Below, piece after piece: positions 52,512 through 61,679 of a DNA stretch of 64,000 bases (position 1 is its first letter; the number at the start of each line of letters is the position of its first letter). The translations under genes and the position numbers were made by a program. Under the pieces are notes generated by a model. It was not told the DNA's origin and did not search any database. It saw only the letters and a program-made list of their open reading frames with translations. The DNA comes from Bacteroidia bacterium (GTDB taxonomy: Bacteria; Bacteroidota; Bacteroidia; J057): positions 2,914,001 through 2,978,000 of the forward strand of contig JAWPMV010000001.1 in the NCBI GenBank assembly GCA_033391075.1, written 5' to 3'.

Positions 52512-53735
52512 ATGCCTTACTTGCTCTTTATCATACTCACATCCTTTATTTCAATAAGCGCATTTGCCCAACTACCCAAAGATCAGATTCAATGTGGACT
52601 GGAGGTCGAACTCGCCAAGGGTTTTAAAACGGGCAGTGCTGAACTTTGGCCGAGTCAGATTATTCCCTACGATATTCTCTCTGATGCTGAACCGGCAAGA
52701 AATGCGATTCGGGCAGGAATTCTGGCTTTGAATGCTCGCACCAATGTCTGTCTGGTACCAAAAGGCCGTAGAGATGTAGGGGTTATCAAATTTATAGCCA
52801 GTAGTAATACGGTGAGCTCTTCCGGAATTGGGTACACGCCAAACGGAACAACCATCCGCATCAATATTCAGGGCGGGGGTTTCTCCGGAACTGTCATCCA
52901 TGAGGTCATTCATTCTTTAGGATTCTGGCATGAACACCAAAGGCCCGATCGGGATGATTTCATAGATATCAATTTTGACAACATTCAAAATGATTTCAAG
53001 CATAACTTTACTGTCAGGGCGGGAGATTTAGTAACTCCTTATGATTTCACTTCCATCATGCACTATCCTCCCGGAGCGTTCAATATCAATAGCAATATTG
53101 CGGTCATAGAAGGAAAAAATGGAGAGCAAATAGGTTCACAGGGAGTACTTACTCAAATAGACATAGACGATATCAATTATTACTATCCTAAGAATCTTGA
53201 TTGCGATTCCCTCTATGCTTTATTCCCTCCTATCCCTCGCTTCAATTTTGAGCATGAATATAGTGGATGGTGTAAGGGTTATAGGCTTAGTCTTAGCAAT
53301 CAAACCACAAATCGAGAACTGTATGATTCATTTTGGGAGATAAAAAGCGGAGGAAGAGTTGTGGCAAGTGGAGAAGCTCAGGATACGACCTTTTTTCTAG
53401 CTGATGGAGAATATTCGATAGCTCTCATTATTTCGAACCAGAGCGGGAGTAATAGTAGCAATCGAGACATAAGCCTGGATTCTCAGGATTTGGGGATCCG
53501 CATTAGCCCGAATCCTGTTGGAGAAACTCTTCTATTTAGAATTGATGGAGATTTCTCTCGATTGGATTATAGCATTTGGAATCTGGATGGAAAAAAAATG
53601 CTGGAGAAAGAGTTGGTAAACTTCCGCTGTGAATCTCAGGAGGAAATTGACCTTCAAGGCATCGGATCGGGCATGTATTTCATAAAAGTACATGCAGGGG
53701 AAGAAGTACTGGTTAAATCTTTTCTCAAGCAATAA
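52512..53735 (+). CDS. Astacin (M12A) metalloprotease with T9SS sorting domain
   Basis: 407 residues. Signal peptide (LLFIILTSFISISAFAQ), then the astacin catalytic domain with the zinc motif HEVIHSLGFWHEHQRPDRDD (about 130-149) and the Met-turn SIMHYPPGAF. The C-terminal 75 residues form a T9SS type A sorting domain (IRISPNPVGETLLFRI ... GSGMYFIKVHAGEEVLVKSF). Secreted protease. It lies 35 bp after the exported dikinase-like gene and is probably co-transcribed. Confidence 0.93.
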   Translation: MPYLLFIILTSFISISAFAQLPKDQIQCGLEVELAKGFKTGSAELWPSQIIPYDILSDAEPARNAIRAGILALNARTNVCLVPKGRRDVGVIKFIASSNTVSSSGIGYTPNGTTIRINIQGGGFSGTVIHEVIHSLGFWHEHQRPDRDDFIDINFDNIQNDFKHNFTVRAGDLVTPYDFTSIMHYPPGAFNINSNIAVIEGKNGEQIGSQGVLTQIDIDDINYYYPKNLDCDSLYALFPPIPRFNFEHEYSGWCKGYRLSLSNQTTNRELYDSFWEIKSGGRVVASGEAQDTTFFLADGEYSIALIISNQSGSNSSNRDISLDSQDLGIRISPNPVGETLLFRIDGDFSRLDYSIWNLDGKKMLEKELVNFRCESQEEIDLQGIGSGMYFIKVHAGEEVLVKSFLKQ

Positions 53736-53736
53736 A

Positions 53737-54054
53737 TTAGTCTTTGCCCAAATCTTCAATCTTATCTATTAGTCCATTTTGCTCCTGGATGCGATTTGCG
53801 TTGGCATGACTGTACAGAAGAAACAATCCCAGACTAAACAGGATCAGGAGCCCGGCAGATATAAAGGTATCATAAAGATGCAATCGGCTATTCCCTATCA
53901 GATTAGAATTCAATTGATCTTCATCTTCCAAAACCTGAGTCTCGGCAATCGAATTACATTGGGAAAGTCGATAATGATGGAATGCGGTACTTGCGGAGCT
54001 AATGAATATACCTGCCCAAAGACAGATCCGTAACCATTTAACACGTGTGTGCAT
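53737..54054 (-). CDS. Small two-TM membrane protein
   Basis: The start at 54054 (MHTRVKWLR) gives 105 residues with two hydrophobic segments (ICLWAGIFISSASTAF and FISAGLLILFSLGLFLLYS) and a short tail. A longer start at 54150 would read across a hairpin and overlap the upstream gene. Family unrecognised. Confidence 0.65.
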   Translation of the reverse strand: MHTRVKWLRICLWAGIFISSASTAFHHYRLSQCNSIAETQVLEDEDQLNSNLIGNSRLHLYDTFISAGLLILFSLGLFLLYSHANANRIQEQNGLIDKIEDLGKD

Positions 54055-54061
54055 ATATTCA

Positions 54062-54099
54062 AGAAAGCTTAATCCTTTATATAAAGGATTAAGCTTTCT
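54062..54099. repeat. 18-bp-arm perfect inverted repeat (54062-54099)
   Basis: AGAAAGCTTAATCCTTTA, 2-nt spacer, and its exact complement. It lies between the YiiX-like gene and the small TM-protein gene. No T-run follows on either strand, so transcript stabilisation or processing is as likely as termination. Confidence 0.7.
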
Positions 54100-54118
54100 C
54101 TTAATTCCATAAAAAACA

Positions 54119-54850
54119 TTATAATTTTTTATCTGCCCTGTTTTTGGCAATGATCTTATCCAGTTTTTCCTGCTTTACCGACTTGCTTTGAAAGGGAATG
54201 TCAAATTCTTCCGTAACAAAGTCATCTGGAATGATTGCATCTATTTTGGTAAAGAGGGCTTGTTTCTTTTTTAGGTAAACATTGTATTTACCGATATACT
54301 CCTCACAACAGTAAAAGACAAACTCCGTACAGGACATATTGTGATATTCGGAGAAATCAAATTTAAAGTCGTAGCCTTCTCCCAGACTTGCTAATGCCTT
54401 GGTAAAAATAGCGGGATTGTCTTTGGATAAATCGAGATCAGGTTCTGTTCTTTTATTTCGCCTGACAACAAGCAGGAAGTCACAGCGACAGAAATTGATA
54501 ACATCCTCCATAAAGACTCCTTCTGCCATAGAATGTATGACCATCTGTTCCCCTTCACGGTAAAACTCTTTTCCTTTTTCCGTCAAATGAAGATTGATAT
54601 CCTTTACTTCTCCCAGATACAAACCTGCATGAGAGAAATAACCGGGAATGAAATAGCCATCCAGATAATTTTTATAGCCACGGATCAGGATATCACCCGG
54701 CTCAAGCATACCAATCAATCTCCTGATATCATCTCCCTTTACCTGATAGGAACCGGGATCATAGAGAAGAAATAATGGATATGGAAAGACTTTGAGGTCT
54801 CCAAAGAATTTGAGAAATCCATTTCTAATACTTCCAAGAATGCTAGGCAT
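54119..54850 (-). CDS. YiiX-like NlpC/P60-superfamily hydrolase
   Basis: 243 residues. The permuted papain-like motifs are present: a His in the FSHAGLYLG segment (about 73) and a Cys in MSCTEFVFYC (about 168). No signal peptide, so cytoplasmic. YiiX/YebB members are amidase or lipid-acyl hydrolase-like. The next gene downstream on this strand is the two-TM protein. No gene lies in 54851-55051. Confidence 0.82.
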   Translation of the reverse strand: MPSILGSIRNGFLKFFGDLKVFPYPLFLLYDPGSYQVKGDDIRRLIGMLEPGDILIRGYKNYLDGYFIPGYFSHAGLYLGEVKDINLHLTEKGKEFYREGEQMVIHSMAEGVFMEDVINFCRCDFLLVVRRNKRTEPDLDLSKDNPAIFTKALASLGEGYDFKFDFSEYHNMSCTEFVFYCCEEYIGKYNVYLKKKQALFTKIDAIIPDDFVTEEFDIPFQSKSVKQEKLDKIIAKNRADKKL

Positions 54851-55051
54851 AGTGTAGGGTGTTTCTGTTATGTTCTATTTTCAATATCCGAATAATTCAA
54901 ATCTCAGCAAAACCTTTACCGCTCTTTCAATTTTATCCTTGAAATTTGAAAGAGGTGATTTCGGTTCTAATTCCGCTTTTTCAGGAAAAAGGGGAAAAAA
55001 TTCTAGCCGAAACAAAAACCATCTCCTGTTAAGGCTTAAAGTCCATGTACC

Positions 55052-57088
55052 CTAATTTCGATACTTATCAAACCAGGCTACAATGTGATCAATTTTGGTA
55101 ATTAATTGACTAGGTCGATTGGCAATGAAATGGAAAGCACCCGGAACTTCAACCAATGCTGTTTCGATTTTTCTAATCTTGAGGGCATGGTATAATTGCT
55201 TGGCCTCTGAGAGGGGCGTTCGCAAATCCGAAGTACCCACCATCACCATGGTTGGTGTTTCCACATTGCCGACCAAAGAAATCGGACTAAACTTCATATA
55301 GATCTCAGGATTTTCCCAGGGCTGACCGGGATAGCGACTATTGGCATATCCATAGTAATTATCCGCTGTCAGGGTTTTACTGATCCAGTTCATAACAGGC
55401 TTGATAACTGCCGAGGCTTTGAAGCGGTTGTTTTTACCTATGATCCAGGCTGTCATAATACCTCCTGCGCTACCTCCGGTAACAAAGAGATTGTCTTCAT
55501 CTATATAGCCTGTTTTAACCATAGCATCTACCCCACTCATTACATCATCGTAATCATTGCCGGGATAGTTATGATAAAGCAGGTTTCCAAATTCTTCACC
55601 ATAGCTGGTACTTCCTCGAGGATTGGGATAAAAAACCACATATCCGGCACTGGCATACAATTGCATTTCCGGCGAGAAGCGATCTCCATAGTTCGCTATT
55701 GGACCTCCATGATTTTCAACTATCAAAGGATATTTTTTATTAGGATCGAATTGAGGAGGTTTTACTATCCATCCCTGTACATCTCTTTCATCAAAAGAAG
55801 ATTTCCACCAGATTTCCTCCACCTGTCCCAATTCTCTATAGGGCAAAATATCTGCATTCAAATCACTCAACATCTTGCCTTCCCCTTTTCCTCTTTCTGT
55901 CAGGGCCAATTCTGAGGGATGGTAAGGAGTAGTATGAGTAAAGGCAATTTCACCTTCTTTGGATACACTAAATGATCCTCCTCCATAAGGACGGGCAACA
56001 CCAGTACCTCCTACATTGGAAGTAACGTCTTCTACTTTTCCGGATAAACTGGTGTAGGCGATTTTGGTATTCCCTTTATCATCGTACTGGAAATAGATCC
56101 CTTTTCCATCACTGGACCAGCTCGGATTTTGAATACTTCTGTCTAAGCCAGTCTTGACTTCCTTCTTTTTGGAGCCGTCTGTATTCATCACATATAGCCT
56201 GCTGATCTGATAAGTTTGAACTTTATCATCAAAGCCTGTATAGGCAATCATTTTTCCATTTGGGGAAACAGTGGGACTTCTATCCGGTCCTTTTCGATCT
56301 GTCAAGGCAACAGCGACTCCTGTATTCACATCCATTCTATATATCTCAGAATTTCTGAAGTCATAGGCCCAATCTTCGGCAAGGTTAGCCGCAAAGAACA
56401 TAGATCTTCCATCAGCTGACCATTTAGGCGCTCCATAGTTCCTATTTCCCATACTGATTTGGCGGGCTGTTCCTCCTTCGGCTGAAACCACAAATATATG
56501 CCGATACCCAGGCTCCATAAATCCAGCACCATCTGCTTCATGCTTCAGGCGGGTAGTTACACGGGGCGGATTGGCCCATTTAGCTCCCTTGGGTTTCTTG
56601 GGAGGTCGTACCATGGTCGGATTGGCTTCTGGCACATGCATAAGGAAAGCCAGATGCTTCCCATCCGGCGACCAGCTCATAGAGCGAGGAGAACGATCCA
56701 GCTGAGTTAAGCGAGCAATCTTGGCTGTTTCCACCCAATAAATATAAATCTCACTTCCCTGGCCCGCCGAACTTACAAAAGCGATCCTGCTACCGTCCGG
56801 AGACCAGGAAGGGTTGGACTCACGTACATCCTGACTGCTCAATTTTACATGATTGCTTCCATCGCTATCCATCAGCCATAAACGACTGATGCGACGGTCT
56901 GTCATAATGTCCATGCTTCTTCTCTCATAGACGATTTTTGAACCATCAGGAGAAATTTTGGGTTGAGTTACCCATTCCAGTTCGAATACATCCATACGAC
57001 TAAAGGCAGGCTTATTCTGGGCATATCCCAATTGAAGGAATAGGGTACTCAGTAATAGCAGAAGTAGGTTCTTTTTCATCTTATTCAT
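55052..57088 (-). CDS. S9 family peptidase (prolyl-oligopeptidase/acylaminoacyl-peptidase type)
   Basis: 678 residues. Signal peptide (KKNLLLLLLSTLFLQLGYAQ), a PD40-type beta-propeller with repeated SPDGSKIVY/SPDGKHLAF (about 30-400), then an alpha/beta hydrolase catalytic domain. Triad: Ser in VTGGSAGGIM (about 540), Asp in VGTSDLRTPL (about 620), His in PGAFHFIA (about 655). It releases short peptides or acyl-amino acids, in the periplasm. Confidence 0.93.
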   Translation of the reverse strand: MNKMKKNLLLLLLSTLFLQLGYAQNKPAFSRMDVFELEWVTQPKISPDGSKIVYERRSMDIMTDRRISRLWLMDSDGSNHVKLSSQDVRESNPSWSPDGSRIAFVSSAGQGSEIYIYWVETAKIARLTQLDRSPRSMSWSPDGKHLAFLMHVPEANPTMVRPPKKPKGAKWANPPRVTTRLKHEADGAGFMEPGYRHIFVVSAEGGTARQISMGNRNYGAPKWSADGRSMFFAANLAEDWAYDFRNSEIYRMDVNTGVAVALTDRKGPDRSPTVSPNGKMIAYTGFDDKVQTYQISRLYVMNTDGSKKKEVKTGLDRSIQNPSWSSDGKGIYFQYDDKGNTKIAYTSLSGKVEDVTSNVGGTGVARPYGGGSFSVSKEGEIAFTHTTPYHPSELALTERGKGEGKMLSDLNADILPYRELGQVEEIWWKSSFDERDVQGWIVKPPQFDPNKKYPLIVENHGGPIANYGDRFSPEMQLYASAGYVVFYPNPRGSTSYGEEFGNLLYHNYPGNDYDDVMSGVDAMVKTGYIDEDNLFVTGGSAGGIMTAWIIGKNNRFKASAVIKPVMNWISKTLTADNYYGYANSRYPGQPWENPEIYMKFSPISLVGNVETPTMVMVGTSDLRTPLSEAKQLYHALKIRKIETALVEVPGAFHFIANRPSQLITKIDHIVAWFDKYRN

Positions 57089-57129
57089 TGAGTTAATTTG
57101 GGGATAGAAATACCTGAGAATGCTTTTAT

Positions 57130-57165
57130 CTACAATTCACTACAGCTCTTCTACAATTCACTACA
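57130..57165. promoter_or_regulatory. Tandem direct repeats, 21-bp period
   Basis: CTACAATTCACTACA occurs at 57130-57144 and again at 57151-57165, exactly two helical turns apart, ending just upstream of the -33 box of the SDHY-protein promoter. LytTR regulators bind such spaced direct repeats, and a LytTR gene lies 3.7 kb away; but these bases do not closely fit the known LytTR consensus. Confidence 0.45.
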
Positions 57166-57172
57166 TTCAATT

Positions 57173-57202
57173 TTTGAAGCAATCCCGACTGATTCATATT
57201 TG
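57173..57202 (+). promoter_or_regulatory. Promoter of the SDHY-repeat gene
   Basis: TTTG at 57173-57176 and CATATTTG at 57195-57202 (consensus TAnnTTTG, one mismatch) are 18 bp apart; the start would be near 57208. Confidence 0.5.
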
Positions 57203-57227
57203 TATCAGAAAATCTAAAATAACTGTT

Positions 57228-58685
57228 ATGAGTCTTTCACACAAAATGAAGCTATTCTTTTTCAGAACCGGAATTTTGCTCCTGTTTTTGTTCCCGTTCC
57301 TGACATACGCCCAAACTTCCATCAGAACCTCCAGTTGGGAGAAAAATGGAAAGAAGACAATCAAATTAAAAAATGGTACCACCGAATATGACATAGAGTA
57401 TGAGGGGGATATCAGTGTAAATGATAGCGATACAGATATCACCGCTATTTCCAAAGGGGGATTTATCAAAATCAGCAAATCATCTTTTGGCAGTAAAAGA
57501 AGGGTAGAGATTTCTCCTGATGGAAATGGTCGCCTGGTGAAGAAATACTTTGTTGGAAGCTCAAAACAGGAATTTGAACCTGAAGGCAGAAAATGGCTGG
57601 CAGAGGTACTTCCTGATATTGTCCGTTCAACAACCATAGCTGCAAAGCAAAGAGTAGACAGGTTTTACAAAAAGGGGGGAACCTCAGGAGTCCTCACCGG
57701 AATAAAAGACCTAAATAGTGACTATGTAAAGGCAGCTTATTTCAGCTTGCTTATGGAGAAGAATCCCGCTTCTTCTGATATGCCACAAATCGCAAGAGTC
57801 GCCGGAGAAGAGATTGATTCAGATCACTACCTGGCACAGGTTTTAAGCAAAGGACAAGACGGATTTCTATCCAGCAGCCAGGGTACAGAAGCCTTCATAT
57901 CAGCAAGTAATCAACTAGAGTCTGACCATTATCAGGCACAGGTCCTCATGAAGGTTGTGAAGAATGGAAAAGTAAACGATAGCCAATTGAGTAAGATGTT
58001 GACTGCTGCTAAAGGTCTCGATTCAGATCACTACATGGCTCAAGTTCTGGGTGGAATGATTTCCGAAAGAAATTTAGACAATAGCAATCTCTCCTCTTTA
58101 GTAAAACTTACTGAAAGCATTCAATCAGATCATTATCGCGCTCAGGTTTTGGGGATGGCAATGAATGAAGGAGATTTATCTGAAGAGGCATTAAACACAG
58201 TACTCAATAGTATAGCCGAAATGGGATCTGACCATTATATCGTTCAGGTTTTTATGAAAATGTCCGAAGCAGATTTGAAAGGGAAAGATATGGGCATGCT
58301 TACCAATATCATCACGGAGAAAATGGGATCAGACCATTACCGACTCCAAAGTTTAAACCGCCTGATTAAGGTAAGTGATTTAAATGCTTCAGATTACAAC
58401 CATTTACTCAAGGCCGCTGCCAGCATGGGATCTGACCACTACCTGAAAGATTTCCTCATTCAGCTAAGTAATGTAAAAAGACCTTCTGAAAGTCAGTTAG
58501 TAAAGATATTGGAGTTGGCGGGCGAAAGAATAGGTTCAGATCATTACCTGACAGATATTTTGGTAAGGCTGGCTGGAAATGTAAACAGCTCTGGAAACAG
58601 TGCGAAAGAAGCTTATAAGGCAGCAGCCAAGAGCATCAGCTCAGAACACCATTACGGACGCGCCATGAAAGCACTCAAAGACTAA
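57228..58685 (+). CDS. Exported SDHY-repeat alpha-solenoid protein
   Basis: The start at 57228 gives 485 residues with a signal peptide (RTGILLLFLFPFLTYAQ); an open frame starting at 57120 would place the promoter inside the gene. An N-terminal beta-rich part is followed from about residue 155 by ten helical units of about 34-36 residues, most with the invariant SDHY motif and then x-A-Q-V-L/F (SDHYLAQVL, SDHYQAQVL, SDHYMAQVL, SDHYRAQVL, with SDYVKAAYF first and SEHHYGRAM last). This resembles a HEAT-like protein-binding solenoid in the periplasm. Function unknown; regulation by the nearby LytTR system is possible. Confidence 0.83.
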   Translation: MSLSHKMKLFFFRTGILLLFLFPFLTYAQTSIRTSSWEKNGKKTIKLKNGTTEYDIEYEGDISVNDSDTDITAISKGGFIKISKSSFGSKRRVEISPDGNGRLVKKYFVGSSKQEFEPEGRKWLAEVLPDIVRSTTIAAKQRVDRFYKKGGTSGVLTGIKDLNSDYVKAAYFSLLMEKNPASSDMPQIARVAGEEIDSDHYLAQVLSKGQDGFLSSSQGTEAFISASNQLESDHYQAQVLMKVVKNGKVNDSQLSKMLTAAKGLDSDHYMAQVLGGMISERNLDNSNLSSLVKLTESIQSDHYRAQVLGMAMNEGDLSEEALNTVLNSIAEMGSDHYIVQVFMKMSEADLKGKDMGMLTNIITEKMGSDHYRLQSLNRLIKVSDLNASDYNHLLKAAASMGSDHYLKDFLIQLSNVKRPSESQLVKILELAGERIGSDHYLTDILVRLAGNVNSSGNSAKEAYKAAAKSISSEHHYGRAMKALKD

Positions 58686-58786
58686 ACAATGACGTACCTG
58701 GTTCAGGTCGAATTTTCGGAAGGCCTCATACAGACGCGATTGAGGTAACATGGAATTCGACCACCTTCTTTCCAGGCTTTATTTTC

Positions 58787-58823
58787 CCCTCAGGTCTTAA
58801 AATCGTACCTTAAGATCTGAGGG
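58787..58823. repeat. Imperfect inverted repeat between SDHY gene and LytS gene
   Basis: CCCTCAGGTCTTAA (58787-58800) pairs with TTAAGATCTGAGGG (58810-58823) with one mismatch and a 9-nt loop, 20 bp before the histidine kinase ATG. The following A-rich/T run makes it a possible terminator or a leader structure. Confidence 0.5.
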
Positions 58824-58843
58824 AAAAATTTCTTTTCACACCT

Positions 58844-59857
58844 ATGCGAAAACAGCTCCTCCATATTCTGATTGGAATTTCTAGCGGACTTCTCACCTTC
58901 TTTTACTTAAACTTCGGGGGAGACTTTCTAAATGGAAGGCCAGAACTAAGAGATCTTTTATTTGTCTCACTATTAGGAGTCATTATTATGCAGACCATTT
59001 ATGGAATCAGAAGCTTGCTGGATTCCTATATTTCCTGGCAGGAAAGACCGGGCTTGAGGTTACTATCCGGAATATTTCTCAATTTCATAAGTAGCATCTC
59101 CCTGATCAAAATTGGGATGGGCTTATATGCTAGCTTTCGCCCGGAATTACTTCCCTTTCAAGAGACCTCCCATCCCGTATTTATCAAACTCATTATCCTC
59201 TCTTTTAGCTGGGTCCTAATGGGTTCCATCCTCTATTTTGCCTTTCATTCCTATTATCTCTATTCACAAGGACAGCTAAATGAGGTGAAACGCTCCCGTA
59301 AACAGATTGATTTACAATTGCGTGCACTTAAGGATCAACTGAGTCCCCACTATCTTTTCAATAACCTCAACACCATTTCATCGCTCATATATAAGGACAA
59401 AAATCTGGCGGAAGCTTATATCCGAAAATTGGCAGGCTCTTATCAATATACCCTTGAAACTTATGACAAAACCCTGGTAAGTCTACAAGAGGAAATGAAA
59501 TTTGTAAAGGCCTATGATTATATGTTAAAAACCCGATTTCAGGATCAGATAGAAATCGCATATTCAATCCCACAAGCACAAATGGAAAGCAAAGTCCCAC
59601 CCCTTTCTATACAGATGCTTGTTGAAAATGCTGCCAAACATAATCAACTCAGCAAAGAGGCTCCTCTCAAGATCGAAATTGGAGCTGATAGCAAATACTT
59701 ATGGGTAAAGAATAATAAAACCAAAAGTCCATCCGGAATTCAATCTTTCAAAATTGGGCTCAGCAATATTAATTCCCGTTTTAAACTACTCTCAGCAAAG
59801 GAAATCATTGTAGAAAACAAAGATGATTTCCTCGTAAAACTCCCAATAATTGCATGA
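58844..59857 (+). CDS. LytS/YehU-type sensor histidine kinase
   Basis: 337 residues. N-terminal membrane helices (about four to six, residues 5-140), then a His_kinase domain with phosphoacceptor His169 in DQLSPHYLFNNLNTI, and a degenerate-spacing HATPase (QMLVENAAKHN near 260; IGLSNINSRFKLL near 310). It senses a membrane or envelope signal and phosphorylates a LytTR regulator. Its stop overlaps the next gene's start (ATGA). Confidence 0.9.
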   Translation: MRKQLLHILIGISSGLLTFFYLNFGGDFLNGRPELRDLLFVSLLGVIIMQTIYGIRSLLDSYISWQERPGLRLLSGIFLNFISSISLIKIGMGLYASFRPELLPFQETSHPVFIKLIILSFSWVLMGSILYFAFHSYYLYSQGQLNEVKRSRKQIDLQLRALKDQLSPHYLFNNLNTISSLIYKDKNLAEAYIRKLAGSYQYTLETYDKTLVSLQEEMKFVKAYDYMLKTRFQDQIEIAYSIPQAQMESKVPPLSIQMLVENAAKHNQLSKEAPLKIEIGADSKYLWVKNNKTKSPSGIQSFKIGLSNINSRFKLLSAKEIIVENKDDFLVKLPIIA

Positions 59858-60924
59858 AAAAGGTTTTCCTCCATAATGCCCTTTTCAGAATTCTGAGTCC
59901 CTGCTTTAGCGGAGCTATGGCCTATGTGCTCATCTTATTGTTCAACAACAATGTTGAGCAAATATTTGAACAGTTTTTGGGAATCGAATTGGTGTTATGC
60001 ATTCTTCTTGCATATGGAGTACAGGAGATCAGCCGAGCTGTAATTTTGCTTTCAGATCGACTTACATTTTTCCGAAAAGAAAGATGGAGAGTTCTATTTC
60101 AGTTAGCCTTATCCAGCCTCTTTGTCCTATTGCTGGTAAGTAGTATCATTTATTACTTCTTTCTCAATTTCTCTGGCTACAGTCCTAATATGCGGGAACT
60201 CCTGATGTTTAACTCCATTTACCTCGTATTGGTCTTGATGTACCTTTCTTTATATACGAGCCATCATTTATTGTATAAAGAGAATAGTCGGAAACTGGAA
60301 CAGGAAATTGGCTTAAAGGAAAACCTGGATTTGGATTTTCAAAAGTTCAGGCAAGAGATCAATCCTCAATTACTATTCGAGAGTTTTGAAGCTTTGATTG
60401 TATTGATGCACAAGGAAGAAGTTAAAGCGGAAGACTTCCTGGACTATCTGGCTTCTCTTTATCGTTATATTTTGGCTGCGGAAAAAAAGGAATTGGTTCC
60501 ATTTCGGGAAGAAAGCCATGCATTGGAATCTTTCTTCAAACTCTTTGAGCATTTACCTCACAGAAAAATAAAGTTTATCCAAAAAACAGATATCCACTCT
60601 TTATTAATTCCCGGTACCTTGATCCACACCCTGGAAAAAATTATTCGTTCAAGTATCAGTTCAGATGATTTTCAATTAGAGATAGAATTGGCAGAAACCG
60701 AAGAAGGGGTTTGCCTGACTTATCAAAAAATGGAGAAACTCAATGAGACTCTGGAGGCCTCTGATCTTTTAGCAATAAATGAGTCCTATCAAATATATAG
60801 CGAATCAGGTATTCGCCTTACTGAAGAAGAAGGATACAAACGCATTTGCTTCCCCTTGCTTATTCCAGTAAATCCCAGCCAGGAAAGTTCCCCCCATGAA
60901 TCCCTAATTTCCCCCGAATCATGA
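59854..60924 (+). CDS. LytS-like pseudokinase (phosphoacceptor His lost)
   Basis: 356 residues, membrane helices in the first half (about residues 15-140) as in LytS. The H-box reads FRQEINPQLLFESFEAL: the phosphoacceptor His is replaced by Gln172. The N-box and G-box of the ATP-binding domain are not recognisable (LIHTLEKIIRSSISSDD in place of xxVENAxKH). It is probably a catalytically dead partner that could modulate the intact kinase upstream. It is translationally coupled on both sides (ATGA). Confidence 0.85.
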   Translation: MKKVFLHNALFRILSPCFSGAMAYVLILLFNNNVEQIFEQFLGIELVLCILLAYGVQEISRAVILLSDRLTFFRKERWRVLFQLALSSLFVLLLVSSIIYYFFLNFSGYSPNMRELLMFNSIYLVLVLMYLSLYTSHHLLYKENSRKLEQEIGLKENLDLDFQKFRQEINPQLLFESFEALIVLMHKEEVKAEDFLDYLASLYRYILAAEKKELVPFREESHALESFFKLFEHLPHRKIKFIQKTDIHSLLIPGTLIHTLEKIIRSSISSDDFQLEIELAETEEGVCLTYQKMEKLNETLEASDLLAINESYQIYSESGIRLTEEEGYKRICFPLLIPVNPSQESSPHESLISPES

Positions 60925-61679
60925 ACATACTGATTATAGAAGACGAAACTCCTGCTGCTGAAAAACTGGAACGCTACCTCCTTAAGCACGATCCTAAAAT
61001 AGAAATCAAAGCTTGTATCACTTCTATTAGTGAATCTGTAAACTACCTCCGGGAAAAGCAGGAAGAACTTGATCTTATTTTCATGGATATCCAACTATCA
61101 GATGGATTGAGTTTCGAGATTTTCTCTCAGCTTCAAATTAGAACTCCTGTGATATTTACCACTGCCTTTGATGAATATGCCATCGATGCATTCAAGGTGA
61201 ATGGAGTTGACTATTTGCTCAAGCCTATCAGGTTTACAGATCTTTCAAATTCCTTAAAAAAGCTGGATTTATTGAGAGAGCAATTGATTGGCAACAGGGA
61301 GGTAAAGCAATTGAGTCAGGGCTTTAAAAAGAAATCCTACAAGGAACGATTCATGGTCAAGATTGGCGCTCATATCAATACCATAGCTGTACAAGATGTA
61401 CTTTTCTTTCGGGCAGATGGACGAACCGCTTATCTCTACACCAAAGAAGGAAAACGCTATATCATAGACTACAAACTCGAAGATCTAATGGAGATCTTAA
61501 ATCCTGGTAATTTTTATCGGGTAAATCGCAGTTTTATTATCCAAATACATGCGATTCAGGATGTTCTTGTCTACTCAAATTCTCGACTAAAAATCATCCC
61601 TCCTATCAAACTGGATAAAGAGATCATAGTGAGTAGAGAAAAAGTTACTGACTTCAAGACCTGGCTCAAAGGCAACTAA
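60921..61679 (+). CDS. LytTR-type response regulator
   Basis: 252 residues. Receiver domain with acidic pocket IIEDE and phosphoacceptor Asp56 in FMDIQLSDG, then a LytTR DNA-binding domain (about 145-252, INTIAVQDVLFFRADGRTAY). Members bind spaced direct repeats to activate transcription. The third gene of a coupled operon with kinases at 58844 and 59854; candidate targets include the 21-bp-spaced repeats before the SDHY gene. Confidence 0.93.
   Translation: MNILIIEDETPAAEKLERYLLKHDPKIEIKACITSISESVNYLREKQEELDLIFMDIQLSDGLSFEIFSQLQIRTPVIFTTAFDEYAIDAFKVNGVDYLLKPIRFTDLSNSLKKLDLLREQLIGNREVKQLSQGFKKKSYKERFMVKIGAHINTIAVQDVLFFRADGRTAYLYTKEGKRYIIDYKLEDLMEILNPGNFYRVNRSFIIQIHAIQDVLVYSNSRLKIIPPIKLDKEIIVSREKVTDFKTWLKGN

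Noticed and set aside
54055-54150. Longer N-terminus for the two-TM protein
   Set aside because: It would translate through a perfect hairpin and overlap the upstream gene; the start at 54054 is better.
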